DNA of 64,000 bases from Sycon ciliatum (GCF_964019385.1 NC_088647.1:15515794-15579793); one strand, 5' to 3'. Positions 23,971-34,480 are shown, numbered from the stretch's first letter. Made by a program: numbers and translations. The notes: generated from the letters alone by a model not told the origin.

Positions 23971-24563
23971 AAGCCGTTAGGGCATATGCGGTCCTTGGGG
24001 AAAACGAGCATGTGCCTCCTGGTGACGACAAACTTGAGGCACTTGTCTGCTGAATGAGCACAAGTCACGTTTGCGCTTGATCCGCGGGGGCGACAGCCGA
24101 ATTGAAAACCAGACGCGTCTCGCAAATCATTCGGTCTGAAGTTAAGTGCCGAAACGCGCTGAATGTCCCGTGTCAATGGTTGCGGTAGCTCTTCGTTGAA
24201 ACCGGGGAACAGCAGTGTGGACATGGACGGGTCATTGTGAATTTTGTAGCCAATCTCCACAGCCGATGATTGCCCAATGCAGTGGACCGTCACTTCTTCC
24301 TTGCTGGCAGCCGTTCCAAACTTGAACTTACGGATCGTGCTCTCTCGCTCCTTGTGCGTGTTGATGTGCGCCGTCTGCAGACAGCTAATCGCCGATCCGT
24401 CTTGTGGAATAATGTTACTGTGCCGAGGTGCAGGCCGCGGTCTCCATGCCTGAGCGCCACTCGAACCTCCGGATCGGGCATCTTGTTGGGAATCGGTCGA
24501 ATTATGATCTGTAGCCGGCAGAGAACGGGACAATGTATGCGTCAGCAGTCGACTCAGCACCAC
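23971..24563 (-). CDS. Long exon of an unrecognised protein
   Basis: About 197 codons on the minus strand with strong third-position G/C preference and balanced composition. Conserved-looking stretches include INTHKERESTIRKFKFG, EVTVHCIGQSSAVEIGYK and FPGFNEELPQPL, with a Cys-containing C-terminal half. A strong donor (GGCTT|GTAAGC at 23971/23970) overlaps the apparent TAA stop, so the ORF is more likely an internal exon than a complete protein. The upstream boundary is uncertain: AG acceptors occur near 24572, and the N-terminal 60 residues overlap another open minus frame. No family is recognised. Confidence 0.5.
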
Positions 24564-24622
24564 AAACCCCTATCTTCTAGCACTGCAGTATATAATGCTT
24601 GTACATTCAGCGTATTCTAACG

Positions 24623-24948
24623 TTACTTTGGCTTATTTGCACGATTATTATTTATTTACTTATAATTGTGTACATCAGCGAGGCAGATAGACATGCTGAT
24701 GACACTGCTAAGTAGACATAGTGTGAGAGATAGAGAGTTGCAGCTCATTATGTTTAGAAAGCCAAGCTCTTGCATGTGACGAGTCCTGCGTGGTGTATAC
24801 CGAGCATCCAGCAAAAACATAATGAGCTGCAACTCTCTATCTCTCACACTATGTCTGCTTGGCAGTGTCATCAGCACATCAACCTGGCTTACAGATGTAC
24901 AGAATTATAAGTAAATAAATAATAGTTGTGCAAATAAGCCAAAGTAAC
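24623..24948. repeat. Fold-back repeat, arms of about 135-150 bp
   Basis: The left arm (TTACTTTGGCTTATTTGCAC through CTCATTATGTTT) is mirrored at 24813-24948. The loop itself (GCCAAGCTCTT, GTCCTGCGTGGTGTATA) is mirrored again at 24953-25015 and partly at 25055-25090, giving several overlapping hairpins. Confidence 0.85.
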
Positions 24949-25195
24949 AAACTATGTTTGCTGGATGCTCAGTGTACTATACACCACGCAGGAGTCACAT
25001 GAAAGAGCTTGGCTTTTAAACATCACGAGCTGCAAAGAACAATCCTTATCTATACACCACGCAGGAGTCACATGAAAGAGCTTGGCTTTTAACCCTTTGC
25101 GGTGCATCAGTCATTAACGACTGATATTGTGTACGTACCGTAAAACTGTCGTAACTCCATCGATTTTAGTCCTGTTTTTAAACATCACGAGCTGC

Positions 25196-25278
25196 AAAGA
25201 ACAATCCTTATCCAGTCCCAGACCCTCATCATATTATTATTATGATGAGGGTCTGGGACTGGATAAGGATTGTTCTTT
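25196..25278. repeat. Near-perfect 83-bp hairpin
   Basis: AAAGAACAATCCTTATCCAG continues to CCCTCATCATA and is mirrored exactly through ATTGTTCTTT, with a short ATTATT loop. The same arm start (GAGCTGCAAAGAACAATCC) also occurs at about 25029, tying it to the fold-back cluster. Confidence 0.9.
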
Positions 25279-25389
25279 CCTTTGCAAGTGAAGTGTGAAG
25301 TGCCCACTATTAATCAGCAGTTGCAAAGCCATGCAAAGACATCACGTAGTGGCGCAGCCGGGGTCCACAGCGCTTCATTTTGTATCTTT

Positions 25390-25446
25390 GTGTATGTGTG
25401 CGTGCGCGTGTGTGTGTGTGTGTGCGTGTGTGTGTGTGCGTGTGTG
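25390..25446. repeat. (TG)n microsatellite
   Basis: TG repeat with CG and TT interruptions. The region 25280-25920 around it has no recognisable gene. Confidence 0.9.
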
Positions 25447-25921
25447 TTTGCCAAATATCGACTCACGGGACCGATCACGTAGGAGCAGAGCAAAAAACAT
25501 GCATAATGCGATATCGCATACAAGTATGTCACTTGCCGTTTCCGTAAAAGTCAGTTTTCCAATGAGCCACAGATATACCGATTTCCTAAAATTGACCGGT
25601 TTACGTTACGTGTACTAAAGGAAACAATTCTCACTCTTCCTGAACGCTCACTAGCAACAGTACGAGTACTGTACTTATTTCTATATAACCTTTTTTCTAT
25701 TTTAACGGCAGATTTCTCCCCGTTAAGACTTTGAAATATCCGGCACTTCGAATCACATACATTTTGATGGGGAAATGCCATAGATACTGGTATGGCATCC
25801 GACGTCACCATTTCAACTAAAAGTGACAAAAGAGTAGTACCGGTAATATTTCCGCTGAAACTCACCCAAAGGGTGGCCGGTAGACCGAAGTGCCCGTAAC
25901 TTCGGGGTCCGGATAACTGAG

Positions 25922-26095
25922 GTAAAGTCTTGTATAAAAGCCGCACTTGAATAGAAGCCGCAATTTTGGGCCCATCAAATCACACATAAGCCTGGTTTTA
26001 GTGTTGACATACATAGAAATACCTGTCTTGTATAGAAGCCTGCGAAATTTCACCAAGAAAGTCATAGAAGCCGCGGCTTTTATACAAGACTTTAC
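25922..26095. mobile_element. 174-bp MITE with 23-bp perfect TIR
   Basis: GTAAAGTCTTGTATAAAAGC(CGC) at 25922-25944 is mirrored exactly at 26073-26095. Internal words ATAGAAGCC and CTTGTATAGAAGCC recur in the 31514-31889 element, so they are one family. Confidence 0.75.
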
Positions 26096-26559
26096 GGTGA
26101 GCGTACAAGGCTTTTACAGTACATCAAAGATATCCTACCGTATATTAAATTAAGTTGTATCACTTGAGCACAAATACCATGAGAATTTACAGGTAGAGGT
26201 ATCTTTTTTCAGCACCAGCTCCTGCCTACGGTGCTGCGGATGTCTGTGCAACAGGCAAGCTGCCAGGCTCAGTGCGCTCTCTACGGTTGGTCTTCAGGAA
26301 ATGAAGCCGGAATGAATAATATCGTTATGAATTTCACCTTGGTCTGGCTAAATCCAATTGTGAGGTTGGTGCGAGGGGGAGGTGTGTCTCCAAGAAGAAA
26401 ATTTGAAATTTTATGAGAAATTGAGCGAATTTGGGCATTTCGTGAGGCTCCAGAAAATGCAGGAAAGATCCCAGTCTGAGAACACGAACAGAAGTCAAAG
26501 CTGAAAAAGGGAAGGCTGGAGTCGGATTAATCACCGGAAACCTCACTAACCTCACTTAT

Positions 26560-26868
26560 TGTTTTCTACCTACTGTTGTGCACATGAATATCCAGTCGGA
26601 GGTCAAGCGGCCCAGGGCGCTGGCCATGCAGCCACGAGTTCGCATGTGGTCAACACGTGCACTGTGCAATGCAACGTTCTGTACGCACTGAGGGCGCCGG
26701 CCGCACGTCCGATTCGACTGGATTTCCATGTCCACGGCAGTAGTACAAAGTGGCTCCTCGCTATGCCACGGCTGCACCGTAGCCCTATAGCAGTTAGTGC
26801 ACTGGCGTGTGCATCGACATGTGCATTGCGTTCCGCCCTTGATCGATCGTAGAACTCCGCACTGAAAC
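26560..26868 (-). CDS. Candidate Cys-rich exon in duplication unit 1
   Basis: On the minus strand an excellent acceptor (long T tract, then CTGTTTCAG) opens a frame dense in cysteine (QCTCRCTRQCTNC) for about 95 codons. In unit 2 (about 29327-29030) the same block lacks two bases near the CGGCC(G)CAC site, which breaks this frame. A second frame in unit 1 is also open. Either unit 2 is decaying or the block is non-coding. Confidence 0.25.
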
Positions 26869-26992
26869 AGATTAAAAAAAATTGGCCCCGAAGAGTGGTG
26901 CGATGAAAAACCGGATCAACCGGCCCGGTGGCTTCGCGCCAGAGTTTGTATGTTAAGCCTGGCAAGGGCAATCTGTACATGTAGACCCGACC

Positions 26993-27161
26993 AACACACC
27001 TTCTCAACACACCTTCTAAACACACCTTCTCAACACACCTTCTAAACACACCTTCTAAACACACCTTCTAAACACACCTTCTAAACACACCTTCTCAACA
27101 CACCTTCTCAACACACCTTCTCAACACACCTTCTCAACACACCTTCTCAACACACCTACTT
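26993..27161. repeat. 13-bp satellite AACACACCTTCTC, about 13 copies
   Basis: Includes a variant unit AACACACCTTCTA. It sits in duplication unit 1. Confidence 0.95.
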
Positions 27162-27589
27162 TCAATAGAAGCCGCTTATGCACGTTGTGCAGATGCATGA
27201 AATCCCGTAGAAACGTGTAGAATCTCGTAGAATCCCGTAGAATCCCATACTCCCACCCGGTTGGGTGTTGAATGTGCAGGGCCCGCTTACTGCTATTTCC
27301 ACTAAGAAATGGGTCCTGAAGACATTTCATACGAAAATATTTTTTCCGACAAAGATCTAGCTTGTCACTAGTTCTATCTAAAGAGATGGAGCTGGAAAAG
27401 CAACTGTTTGCCATTAATTATGACTTTATGAGGCTAAATTGGTCAAATGCACGTGTATAGCACACAATGAACACCCAACCGGGTATGTACACACCTACGG
27501 CCCTGGTACAGAACTTCGTACATCTGTACAACGCGCCATGATAAGGACCATACATCCCCCAAAACAACTCAATACATTGGCAGACTCAC

Positions 27590-27775
27590 CTGTTTTGTCC
27601 GTTGCTGGCTTTGCAGGGATGGTGTACTCTTGCTGTGTATTAGGGTCTATCTGCGCTGGCACCAATGGTACGGTATATTCTTGCTGTGTATCAGTGTCTA
27701 TCTGCGCTGGCACCAGCGGCATGGCATGATCTGGCTGTGTGCCAGTGGCTAGGACGTTGACACTCTGATGCGGGT
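27590..27775 (-). CDS. Phase 1-1 exon encoding Pro/Thr/Gln-rich 17-residue repeats (unit 1)
   Basis: Acceptor TTTCAACAG, donor ACAG|GTGAGT, 186 bases, phase 1 at both ends. It encodes two 17-residue repeats of type PLVPAQIDxxTQQEYTx, flanked by unique Asp/Pro/Thr-rich sequence. Such low-complexity, Thr/Gln/Pro-rich repeats suggest an extracellular stalk, but no family is recognised. The exon is paralogous to 30383-30670, which has four repeats. Phase matches the Ig exon at 35323-35631 on the same strand, so both could belong to one gene transcribed right to left. Confidence 0.6.
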
Positions 27776-28426
27776 CTGTTGAAAGTGAGACAAGGAAAAG
27801 AAAGAGGTTCCCTCTTATCACAGAACTACAATGTCCCGGCCCAAAAATCTCCAACTTTTATACAACTTATAGAAAAGACCAAAATAATACATGTAGCCAC
27901 CATTAATAATGACTGGTCCGATTGGACATATTTCATAGACTTTATGGTAAGTGTACAAGGCTTTTACAGTACATCAAAGATATCCCACCGTATATTAAAT
28001 TAAGTTGTATCACTTGAGCACAAATGCCATGAGAATTCACAGGTAGAGGTATCTTTTTTTCAGCACCAGCTCCTGCCTACGGTGCTGCGGATGTCTGTGC
28101 AACGGGCAAGCTGCCAAGCTCAGTGCGCTCTCTACGGTTGGTCTGAGTCAGGGAATGAAGCCGGAATGAATAATATCGTTATATCGTTTAAAGAATTTCA
28201 CCTTGCTCTGCCTAAATCCAATTGTGAGGTTGGTGCGATGGGGAGGTGTGTCTCCAGGAAGAAAATTTGAAATTTTATGAGAAATTGAGCGAATTTGGGC
28301 ATTGGCTCCAGAAAATGCAGGAAAGATCCTAGTCTGAGAACACGAACAGAAGTCAAAGCTGAAAAAGGGAAGGCTGGAGTCGGATTAATCACCGGAAACC
28401 TCACTAACCTCACTTATTGTTTTCTA

Positions 28427-29016
28427 CAGGTCTGCTCTCGATATAACAACTCTCACTTGTACATAAACCTCGTTAGTACATAAAAAAGCCAAATCCCGCG
28501 CCGAAACAGCATCACTCCCATACAAATTTTGTTCTACACAACATAATCCTACATAACATAAACCTCGACATAACACACGCTGCGGCGGTCCCCGACGTGC
28601 GCACTCTCGATACAACATAAATTCACGTGCACGGTATGATCAAGCGGTAGCTGTCGCTAGGCAGTTTAGGCCAGTTTAGTCCTACATAACGTAAACCTCG
28701 GCATAACGCACCCTACGGCGCAGTCCCCGGCGTGTACACTCTCGATACAACGTAGATTCACGTGCGCGGCACAATCAAGCTGTAGCCGTAGGTAGCCAGT
28801 TTAGTCCTATGTGCATTATATTCTGCGGCATTGATGGTATCTGATGTCGATGGTGGTACAGTGTGTATATGCTTGCACGGTTGAACCCGCCTTGTAATAC
28901 CCTTCCTTTTGAGGTGCATCTTGTATTTTACACACGGTTTTCTACATAACATAACTCTCGATATAACATAATGTTTGCGTGGTCCCAGAGATTACGTTAT
29001 ATGGAGAGTAGACCTG
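28427..29016. mobile_element. 590-bp TA-flanked DNA transposon inserted in duplication unit 2
   Basis: Inverted ends CAGGTCTGCTCTCGATATAA and TTATATGGAGAGTAGACCTG are flanked by TA (28425-28426 and 29017-29018). Unit 1 carries the uninterrupted site TTTCTACCTACTG at 26564-26576, so this is a true insertion after the duplication. Inside, a segment of about 125 bases (CATAACATAAACCTC through CAGTTTAGT) is itself repeated twice. Confidence 0.9.
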
Positions 29017-29442
29017 TACCTACTGTTGTGCACATGAATATCCAGTCGGAGGTCAAGCGGCCCAGGGCGCTGGCCATGCAGCCACGAGTTCGCATGTGGT
29101 CAACACGTGCACTGTGCAATGCAACGTTCTGTACGCACTGAGGGCACCGGCCCCACGCCATTCGACTGGATTTCCATGTCCACGACAGTAGTACAAAGTG
29201 GCTCCTCGCTATGCCACGGCTGCACCGTAGCCCTATAGCAGTTAGTGCACTGGCGTGTGCATCGACATGTGCATTGCGTTCCGCCCTTGATCGATCGCAG
29301 AACTCCGCACTGAAACAGATTTAAAAAAAAAATTGACCCCGAAGAGTGGTGCGATGAAAAACGGATCAACTAGCCCGGTGGCCTCGCGCCAGAGTTTGTA
29401 TGTTAAGCCTGGCAAGGGCAATCTGTACATGTAGACCAGACC

Positions 29443-29949
29443 AACACACCTTCTCAACACGCCTTCTCAACACACCTTCTCAACACACCTTCTCAACACA
29501 CCTTCTCAACACACCTTCTCAACACACCTTCTCAACACACCTTCTCAACACACCTTCTCAACACACCTTCTCAACACGCCTTCTCAACACACCTTCTCAA
29601 CACACCTTCTCAACACACCTTCTCAACACACCTTCTCAACACACCTTCTCAACACACCTTCTCAACACACCTTCTCAACACACCTTCTCAACACACCTTC
29701 TCAACACACCTTCTCAACACACCTTCTCAACACGCCTTCTCAACACACCTTCTCAACACACCTTCTCAACACACCTTCTCAACACACCTTCTCAACACAC
29801 CTTCTCAACACACCTTCTCAACACGCCTTCTCAACACACCTTCTCAACACACCTTCTCAACACACCTTCTCAACACACCTTCTCAACACACCTTCTCAAC
29901 ACACCTTCTCAACACACCTTCTCAACACGCCTTCTCAACACACCTTCTT
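29443..29949. repeat. 13-bp satellite AACACACCTTCTC, about 39 copies
   Basis: An expanded version of the unit 1 array, with occasional AACACGCCTTCTC variants. Because 13 is not a multiple of 3, all three plus frames cycle through one 13-residue pattern (NTPSQHTFSTHLL), giving a 202-codon ORF that is not a gene. Confidence 0.97.
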
Positions 29950-30382
29950 TCAATAGAAGCCGCTTATGCACGTTGTGCAGATGCATGACATCCCGTAGAA
30001 ACGTGTAGAGTCTCGTAGAATCTCGTAGAATCCCGTACTCCCACCCGGTTGGGTGTTGAATGTGCAGGGCCCGCTTACTGCTATTTCCACTAAGAAATGG
30101 GTCCTGAAGACATTTCATACGAGAATATTTTTTCCGACAAAGATCTAGCTTGTCACTAGTTCTATCTTAAGTGATGGAGCTGGAAAAACAACTGTTTGCC
30201 ATTAATTATGACTTTATGAGGCTAAATTGGTCAAATGCACGTGTATATCACACAATGGACACCCAACCGGGTATGCACACACCTACGCCCTGGTACAGAA
30301 CTTCGTACATCTGTACAGCGCGCCATGATAAGGACCATACATCTCCCCAAAACAACTCTTTTCAATACATTGGCAGACTCAC

Positions 30383-30670
30383 CTGTTATGTCCGTTGCTG
30401 GCTTTGCAGGGATGGTGTACGCTTGCTGTGTATTAGGATCTATCTGCGCTGGCACCAATGGCACGGTATATTCTTGCTGTGTTTTATTGTCTATCTGCGC
30501 TGGCACCAATGGTATGGTATATTCCTGCTGTGTTTTATTGTCTATCTGCGCTGGCACCAACGGCATGGTATATTCCTGCTGTGTTTTATTGTCTATCTGC
30601 GCTGGCACCAGTGGCATGGCATGATCTGGCTGTGTGCCAGTGGCTAGGACGTTGACACTCTGATGCGGGT
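30383..30670 (-). CDS. Phase 1-1 exon encoding four Pro/Thr/Gln-rich 17-residue repeats (unit 2)
   Basis: Acceptor TTACAACAG, donor ACAG|GTGAGT, 288 bases, phase 1 at both ends. It differs from the unit 1 exon by exactly two added 51-bp repeats (102 bases) plus substitutions, so the reading frame is preserved between copies. That preservation supports real coding. The repeat consensus is PLVPAQIDNKTQQEYT. It is probably spliced downstream of the Ig exon at 35.3-35.6 kb, as a repeat stalk or linker. Confidence 0.6.
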
Positions 30671-31335
30671 CTGTTGTAAGTGAGACAAGGAAAAGAAAGA
30701 GGTTCCCTCTTATCACAGAACTACAATGTCCCGGCCCAAACATCTCCATCTTTTAAACAACTTATAGAAACTGAGACCAAATACATGTAGCCACCATTTT
30801 AACAATGACTGGTCCGATTGGACATATTTCACCCCTTCATTCACCCCTTCCCTGCGACACGCGATGCGACGGCCGCGAAACCGGGAAATCCCCAAATCGC
30901 AGCCATCTCGCAGCCCACGCAACTGCCGCAACTGGGCCATCGCAGAAGTTGAGCTTGGCTCAACCTTTGCGATGCGACAAGCAATTTGGAGTACAATTTT
31001 GACCTTTTCTACAGCAAAGTTGTACAAAAGCTTAGGAGTTGCCTGTAAATTTGTACAAGTTGTGCCGAACCGCGCGAATACCATGGTGACGTACCCACCT
31101 GCATTGAACTTTGCGCCCAATCCGCAAGGCGTCGTCGCATCGCTGACTTCTTCTGTGAATGGTATTGTTCTGCGCAGTTTCGCAATCTGCGCAGTCTTGC
31201 AATCAATTGGATGTGCAGTCTCGCAATCTGATCCTGTTTTCATTCTTCATCTCATGTTTGCCTTGCACGTGCTGTTTTCAGTTTTTCTGCCTAACCGTTT
31301 TAACTGTTTTTGGTCGTGGTTTTCGTAACTGAAGA

Positions 31336-31459
31336 ATGGAAGGGCACAAAGAGAAGTTCCTTGCGTTTTGCAACGAAAAGTTCCCGGGATGTGTAGCTGC
31401 CAAGACCAGCGAAACCATATCCCAAGCAAAAGGAGCTCGGATTGTCGAGTTTTTGAAAG
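31336..31459 (+). CDS. Candidate first coding exon, unknown (possible transposon gene)
   Basis: ATG followed by 41 codons (HKEKFLAFCNEKFPGC, SQAKGARIVEFLKG) ending at a GAAAG|GTACTT donor. Composition is protein-like, with no family recognised. It lies in the region rich in TTTCGCAATCTGCGCAG words that bounds the THAP-containing element, so it could belong to that element or to a neighbour. Confidence 0.3.
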
Positions 31460-31513
31460 GTACTTTCACTCACAATCTCACTCCTCGCAATCTCGTAGAA
31501 CTACAGCCAGTAA

Positions 31514-31889
31514 TACCGTAAAGTCGCGGATAAAAGCCGGGCTTATAAGCATATAAGCCGCTTTCTGCATCAGGCTTTAATGCAAACCAGGCTTGTATGC
31601 AAACCATGCTTATATGCACCACTGATATTTTTGCCAGGCTTGTACGCACGATTCTATGCGTATGCGCGACACGCGTAGATCTACCACTACCGGTATGACG
31701 GCAGTTTTACGATGCACCGTACATAGCGCATGCACTCTTGACCTACCCAATCCGCGCTTGCATAGAAGCCAGGCTTCGACGCGCGACAGGCTTGTATGCA
31801 TTTGACCGGTTTAATTTTCAGACTTCTATCCGCGATGTGCTTGTATGAAAACCCGTGAAATTTTTTTTTTTTTTTTTTTTTTTACGGTA
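31514..31889. mobile_element. MITE with TACCGTAAA ends
   Basis: Left TACCGTAAAGTCGCGGATA, right a long T run ending TTTACGGTA, with an internal inverted match (CGCGGATAAAAGC versus CTTCTATCCGCG). Internal words AAACCAGGCTTGTATGC relate it to 25922-26095. Confidence 0.5.
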
Positions 31890-31944
31890 GTCTTGTTTCT
31901 TAACATCTTTTCCTGGAAGGTGGAACGTGTGGAGACGCGAACCT

Positions 31945-32155
31945 GAAAATTGCGCAACCTCCCGAGCTGCAATGATTTATGAACGAGCTGCACAATTTCG
32001 AAATTACGCAGCACAATTTCGAAAATGCGCAAACTCCCGAGCTAGCAGCACAATTTCGAAATTGCGCAGCACGGTTTCGAAACTGGCTGCGCAATCTCGC
32101 AATAGATGACTTGCACAAAGATCCGAGCCGCGAGTGAGACGGGGCAAGTGCACCC
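31945..32155. repeat. Left subterminal array of GCGCA...TTTCGAAA palindromes
   Basis: Iterates ATTTCGAAATTGCGCAGCAC and variants four to five times, followed by CAATAGATGACTTGCACAAA and GAGACGGGGCAAGTG. The last two words return in inverse order at 34265-34335, showing that the two arrays are ends of one inverted-repeat structure. Confidence 0.7.
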
Positions 32156-33730
32156 TGTGCACCCAGGCTACACTGCGGGCACCCTACGTAGCTACACCGT
32201 CTGTAGACTAGTGTAGTGTACTTTTTTTGTCAGCATGAATGAACGGTGCACGGCATGTACATGTACATGATCAGTACCGTCACTGTCTTCAGCAGCTCAT
32301 GAGTCATGCATGTGCACTTGTAGGGTTAGTGGAAGCAGGTATTGTACTACTCCCTGAGTGGAAGTACATGACTGGATTATTATGTGAAGAGAAGCCAGGC
32401 GTCCAAACCAACCCAAAATACTCTTGCCTTATTCTTTGGTGAAATAGTTATAAAAAAATGTCTTACTAAACAACAGTGAGCATAGAAGCAACCTCGATGC
32501 ACCCAATAATATGGCATCCGGGAACAGCAAGTGTTGCACGAGGATCCCAAGAACACGTCAAGTTCCATGCTACCCGCCGCCATCAAAAGAACGAAGGGAT
32601 GATAACTGTGCTAGCCTAGTTCATATTCAATGTAACGCTAACGGTACGGGATATAGGAGCCTGTTGGGAAGGCGTGGGTGAGCTGTAAAATCTTGTACGG
32701 TTCGCACAGCACAACATACATGCAGCAGTTATTGCGACGGTTAACGTCGATGGACAAGAGTCATAAAGCACAGTCCATGGGGGTTGACGTTTCTGGGCTT
32801 CCTTTCCGAAAGGAAAGTTTTATTTCTTCTCAAAAAAGCAGAATCATGCTGATTATACCAGTCTGTTATGAAGACAAGGAAGCAGCCATGGACATTGTGC
32901 CATACTAAAACGACAGGTAAAAGATAAAGCACTTCATCTGAAAACTCAAGGACTATCCATAAATACAGCAAATGATTATCCTAGCCTGGTAATGTTCAAC
33001 TCCGTCATGTGAGCCATTCGGTGAGTTATCATGGGAAGCATAATGTTCGAAATGCTGAAATTTGAACAGTTGCAGTTGTGTTCGTCGCCACACAATGCCA
33101 TCGCCAGTTCACATTTGAAATGTAGCCATTTTTACGCTTGTGTCCCTGTACACGGCATGGAAGGCTGAGCAGATTCAACTCTTCCATCGCTTCCTGATCT
33201 GTACAGTAGTGCGGTTGCGTTCCCGTTCTTGACACATCGGTCTCCGCTAACCAGCATCATGAGCACTCCAATGGTTCCCGCCGCTCCTTCCGTATCGTCC
33301 CAGCGCGCCCCGTCAAAATGTGAATTACTGTAGGCAACGGAGCCAGTGTATGATGAAGGCGAATGCACTGTTTGATGATGCTCCAACAAATCCTTTCTGA
33401 GACTGAGACCCAGCCGGAGCCGCATCGTCGTCATTACCAGCTAATCATGGGGAGGTATAATGTGACTTTCCACCACTCCCTGATTCAATCATAGTTTGCG
33501 AGCTTGCGCCAAACTGCTTTCTCACTAGAGCCAGGCATTGGATACATATGGCTTCAGTAAGGTTAACAATGCTATGTCTCTGGCCTAAGTCTAAGTCTAG
33601 ATACAGCTGCTCAGAGTCAGGGCTGATGAAGTGTTCATATCGGAACAAGTGAGACTTCAACAGTAGCTAGTACACATCAGGCCTGAGGACTTCGCAGCGT
33701 TTCTCCAGCACACTTGTTCTCTCCTTCAAC
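32156..33730. other. Interior of the THAP-containing element, no clear exons
   Basis: Several minus-strand open stretches (for example 33434-33132 and 33660-33445) could be further exons of the THAP gene, but none shows a recognisable domain or paired splice sites. Confidence 0.35.
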
Positions 33731-34141
33731 TCAGATACTACTTGAAGTACTACTAAAGGCCATCTGGCTCTCACACTCAGTCCTTCCACCCCTCATTTTC
33801 GTGGTTCGGGCTTCCACTCTTGACTCGGCAGGTTCCTGGCCTCTCCGCAGTCTGTCCTCAGGAGAGGGTCGCTCTGGAGCTAGTGCAGCCGAATCGAAGG
33901 GAATCGAGTTCTTTCTCAGACGTCCACAAACTTTCGTTGTGCTTGATTTCGCTGCGGGAAAGTTGTCACACTTCAGGACCACGACGTGCTTGTTGCAGCC
34001 TACACCAATGATACTAAAATAATATTCCCTCATTTTTTCTGCCTCCCGGCCGGCCGGCTCGGAAAGGAACGTATGGAATGGGAGCCTCAGTTCCATCTCT
34101 CGTCTGCTAGTGCATTCAGGAGCGTAGCAGCGCTTCGGCAT
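33731..34141 (-). CDS. THAP-type zinc-finger-like N-terminus, probable transposon gene
   Basis: ATG at 34141 begins MPKRCYAPEC, then LPFHTF: the C-x4-C and F-H-x-F signature of a THAP domain start. A later block (KNSIPFDS) resembles the conserved VP-x-F end of THAP domains. The central C-x2-H pair is not clear (KCDNF occupies the place), so the finger is degenerate or interrupted by an unrecognised intron. The ORF starts about 120 bases inside the right array of the inverted-repeat element and runs inward, the arrangement expected for a P- or Kolobok-like transposase gene. The C-terminal half is low in recognisable structure. Confidence 0.5.
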   Translation of the reverse strand: MPKRCYAPECTSRREMELRLPFHTFLSEPAGREAEKMREYYFSIIGVGCNKHVVVLKCDNFPAAKSSTTKVCGRLRKNSIPFDSAALAPERPSPEDRLRRGQEPAESRVEARTTKMRGGRTECESQMAFSSTSSSI

Positions 34142-34264
34142 GACGATACAAGCCGAATCAAAACAACTCTACTCTCCAGCCAAAAAAATAGCTCAGTGTT
34201 CGTCAGGCAAAAAGCGAAACTTCGAAAGTCACGAACTCAAAAGGTGGGGAAGTCAGAGTCAGAA

Positions 34265-34480
34265 GTACAGTCCAGAAGGTCCACTTGCCCCGTCTCGAAC
34301 CCAGACAATCTTTGTGCAAGTCATCTATTGGAAGAATGTGCAGCACGATTTCGAAACTGCGCAGCACAATTTCGAAATTGCGCAGATTGCGAAAATGCGC
34401 AGAACACTATTTCGCGAGTTCGCATCGCATGCCTCCGTTGCAGATCGCGTCGCAGAAAAAGCTTCTGTGACTCCCGCTTT
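34265..34480. repeat. Right subterminal array of GCGCA...TTTCGAAA palindromes
   Basis: Inverse counterpart of 31945-32155 with CACTTGCCCCGTCTC, TTTGTGCAAGTCATCTATTG and three TTTCGAAA-type units. Confidence 0.7.

Larger units (their letters stand above)
26086..27934. repeat. Tandem duplication, unit 1 (about 1.85 kb)
   Basis: It is followed directly by a second, longer copy (27935-30832). Matching runs start at AGACTTTA and end at GACTGGTCCGATTGGACATA in both. The unit contains a candidate Cys-rich block, a 13-bp satellite (13 copies), a segment shared with 45.5 and 46.6 kb, and a minus-strand coding exon. A diverged third piece of the unit's right end lies at about 35095-35225. Confidence 0.9.
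27935..30832. repeat. Tandem duplication, unit 2 (about 2.9 kb)
   Basis: Longer than unit 1 because of a 590-bp transposon (28427-29016), expansion of the 13-bp satellite from about 13 to about 39 copies, and two extra 51-bp repeats in the exon. The shared parts remain very similar, so the duplication is fairly recent. Confidence 0.9.

Noticed and set aside
29443-29949. Possible CRISPR-like array
   Set aside because: 13-bp units are contiguous without spacers and the DNA is eukaryotic.
29400-30008. 202-codon plus-strand ORF of Asn-Thr-Pro-Ser-Gln-His repeats
   Set aside because: Produced entirely by the 13-bp satellite, whose three frames converge on one 13-residue cycle.
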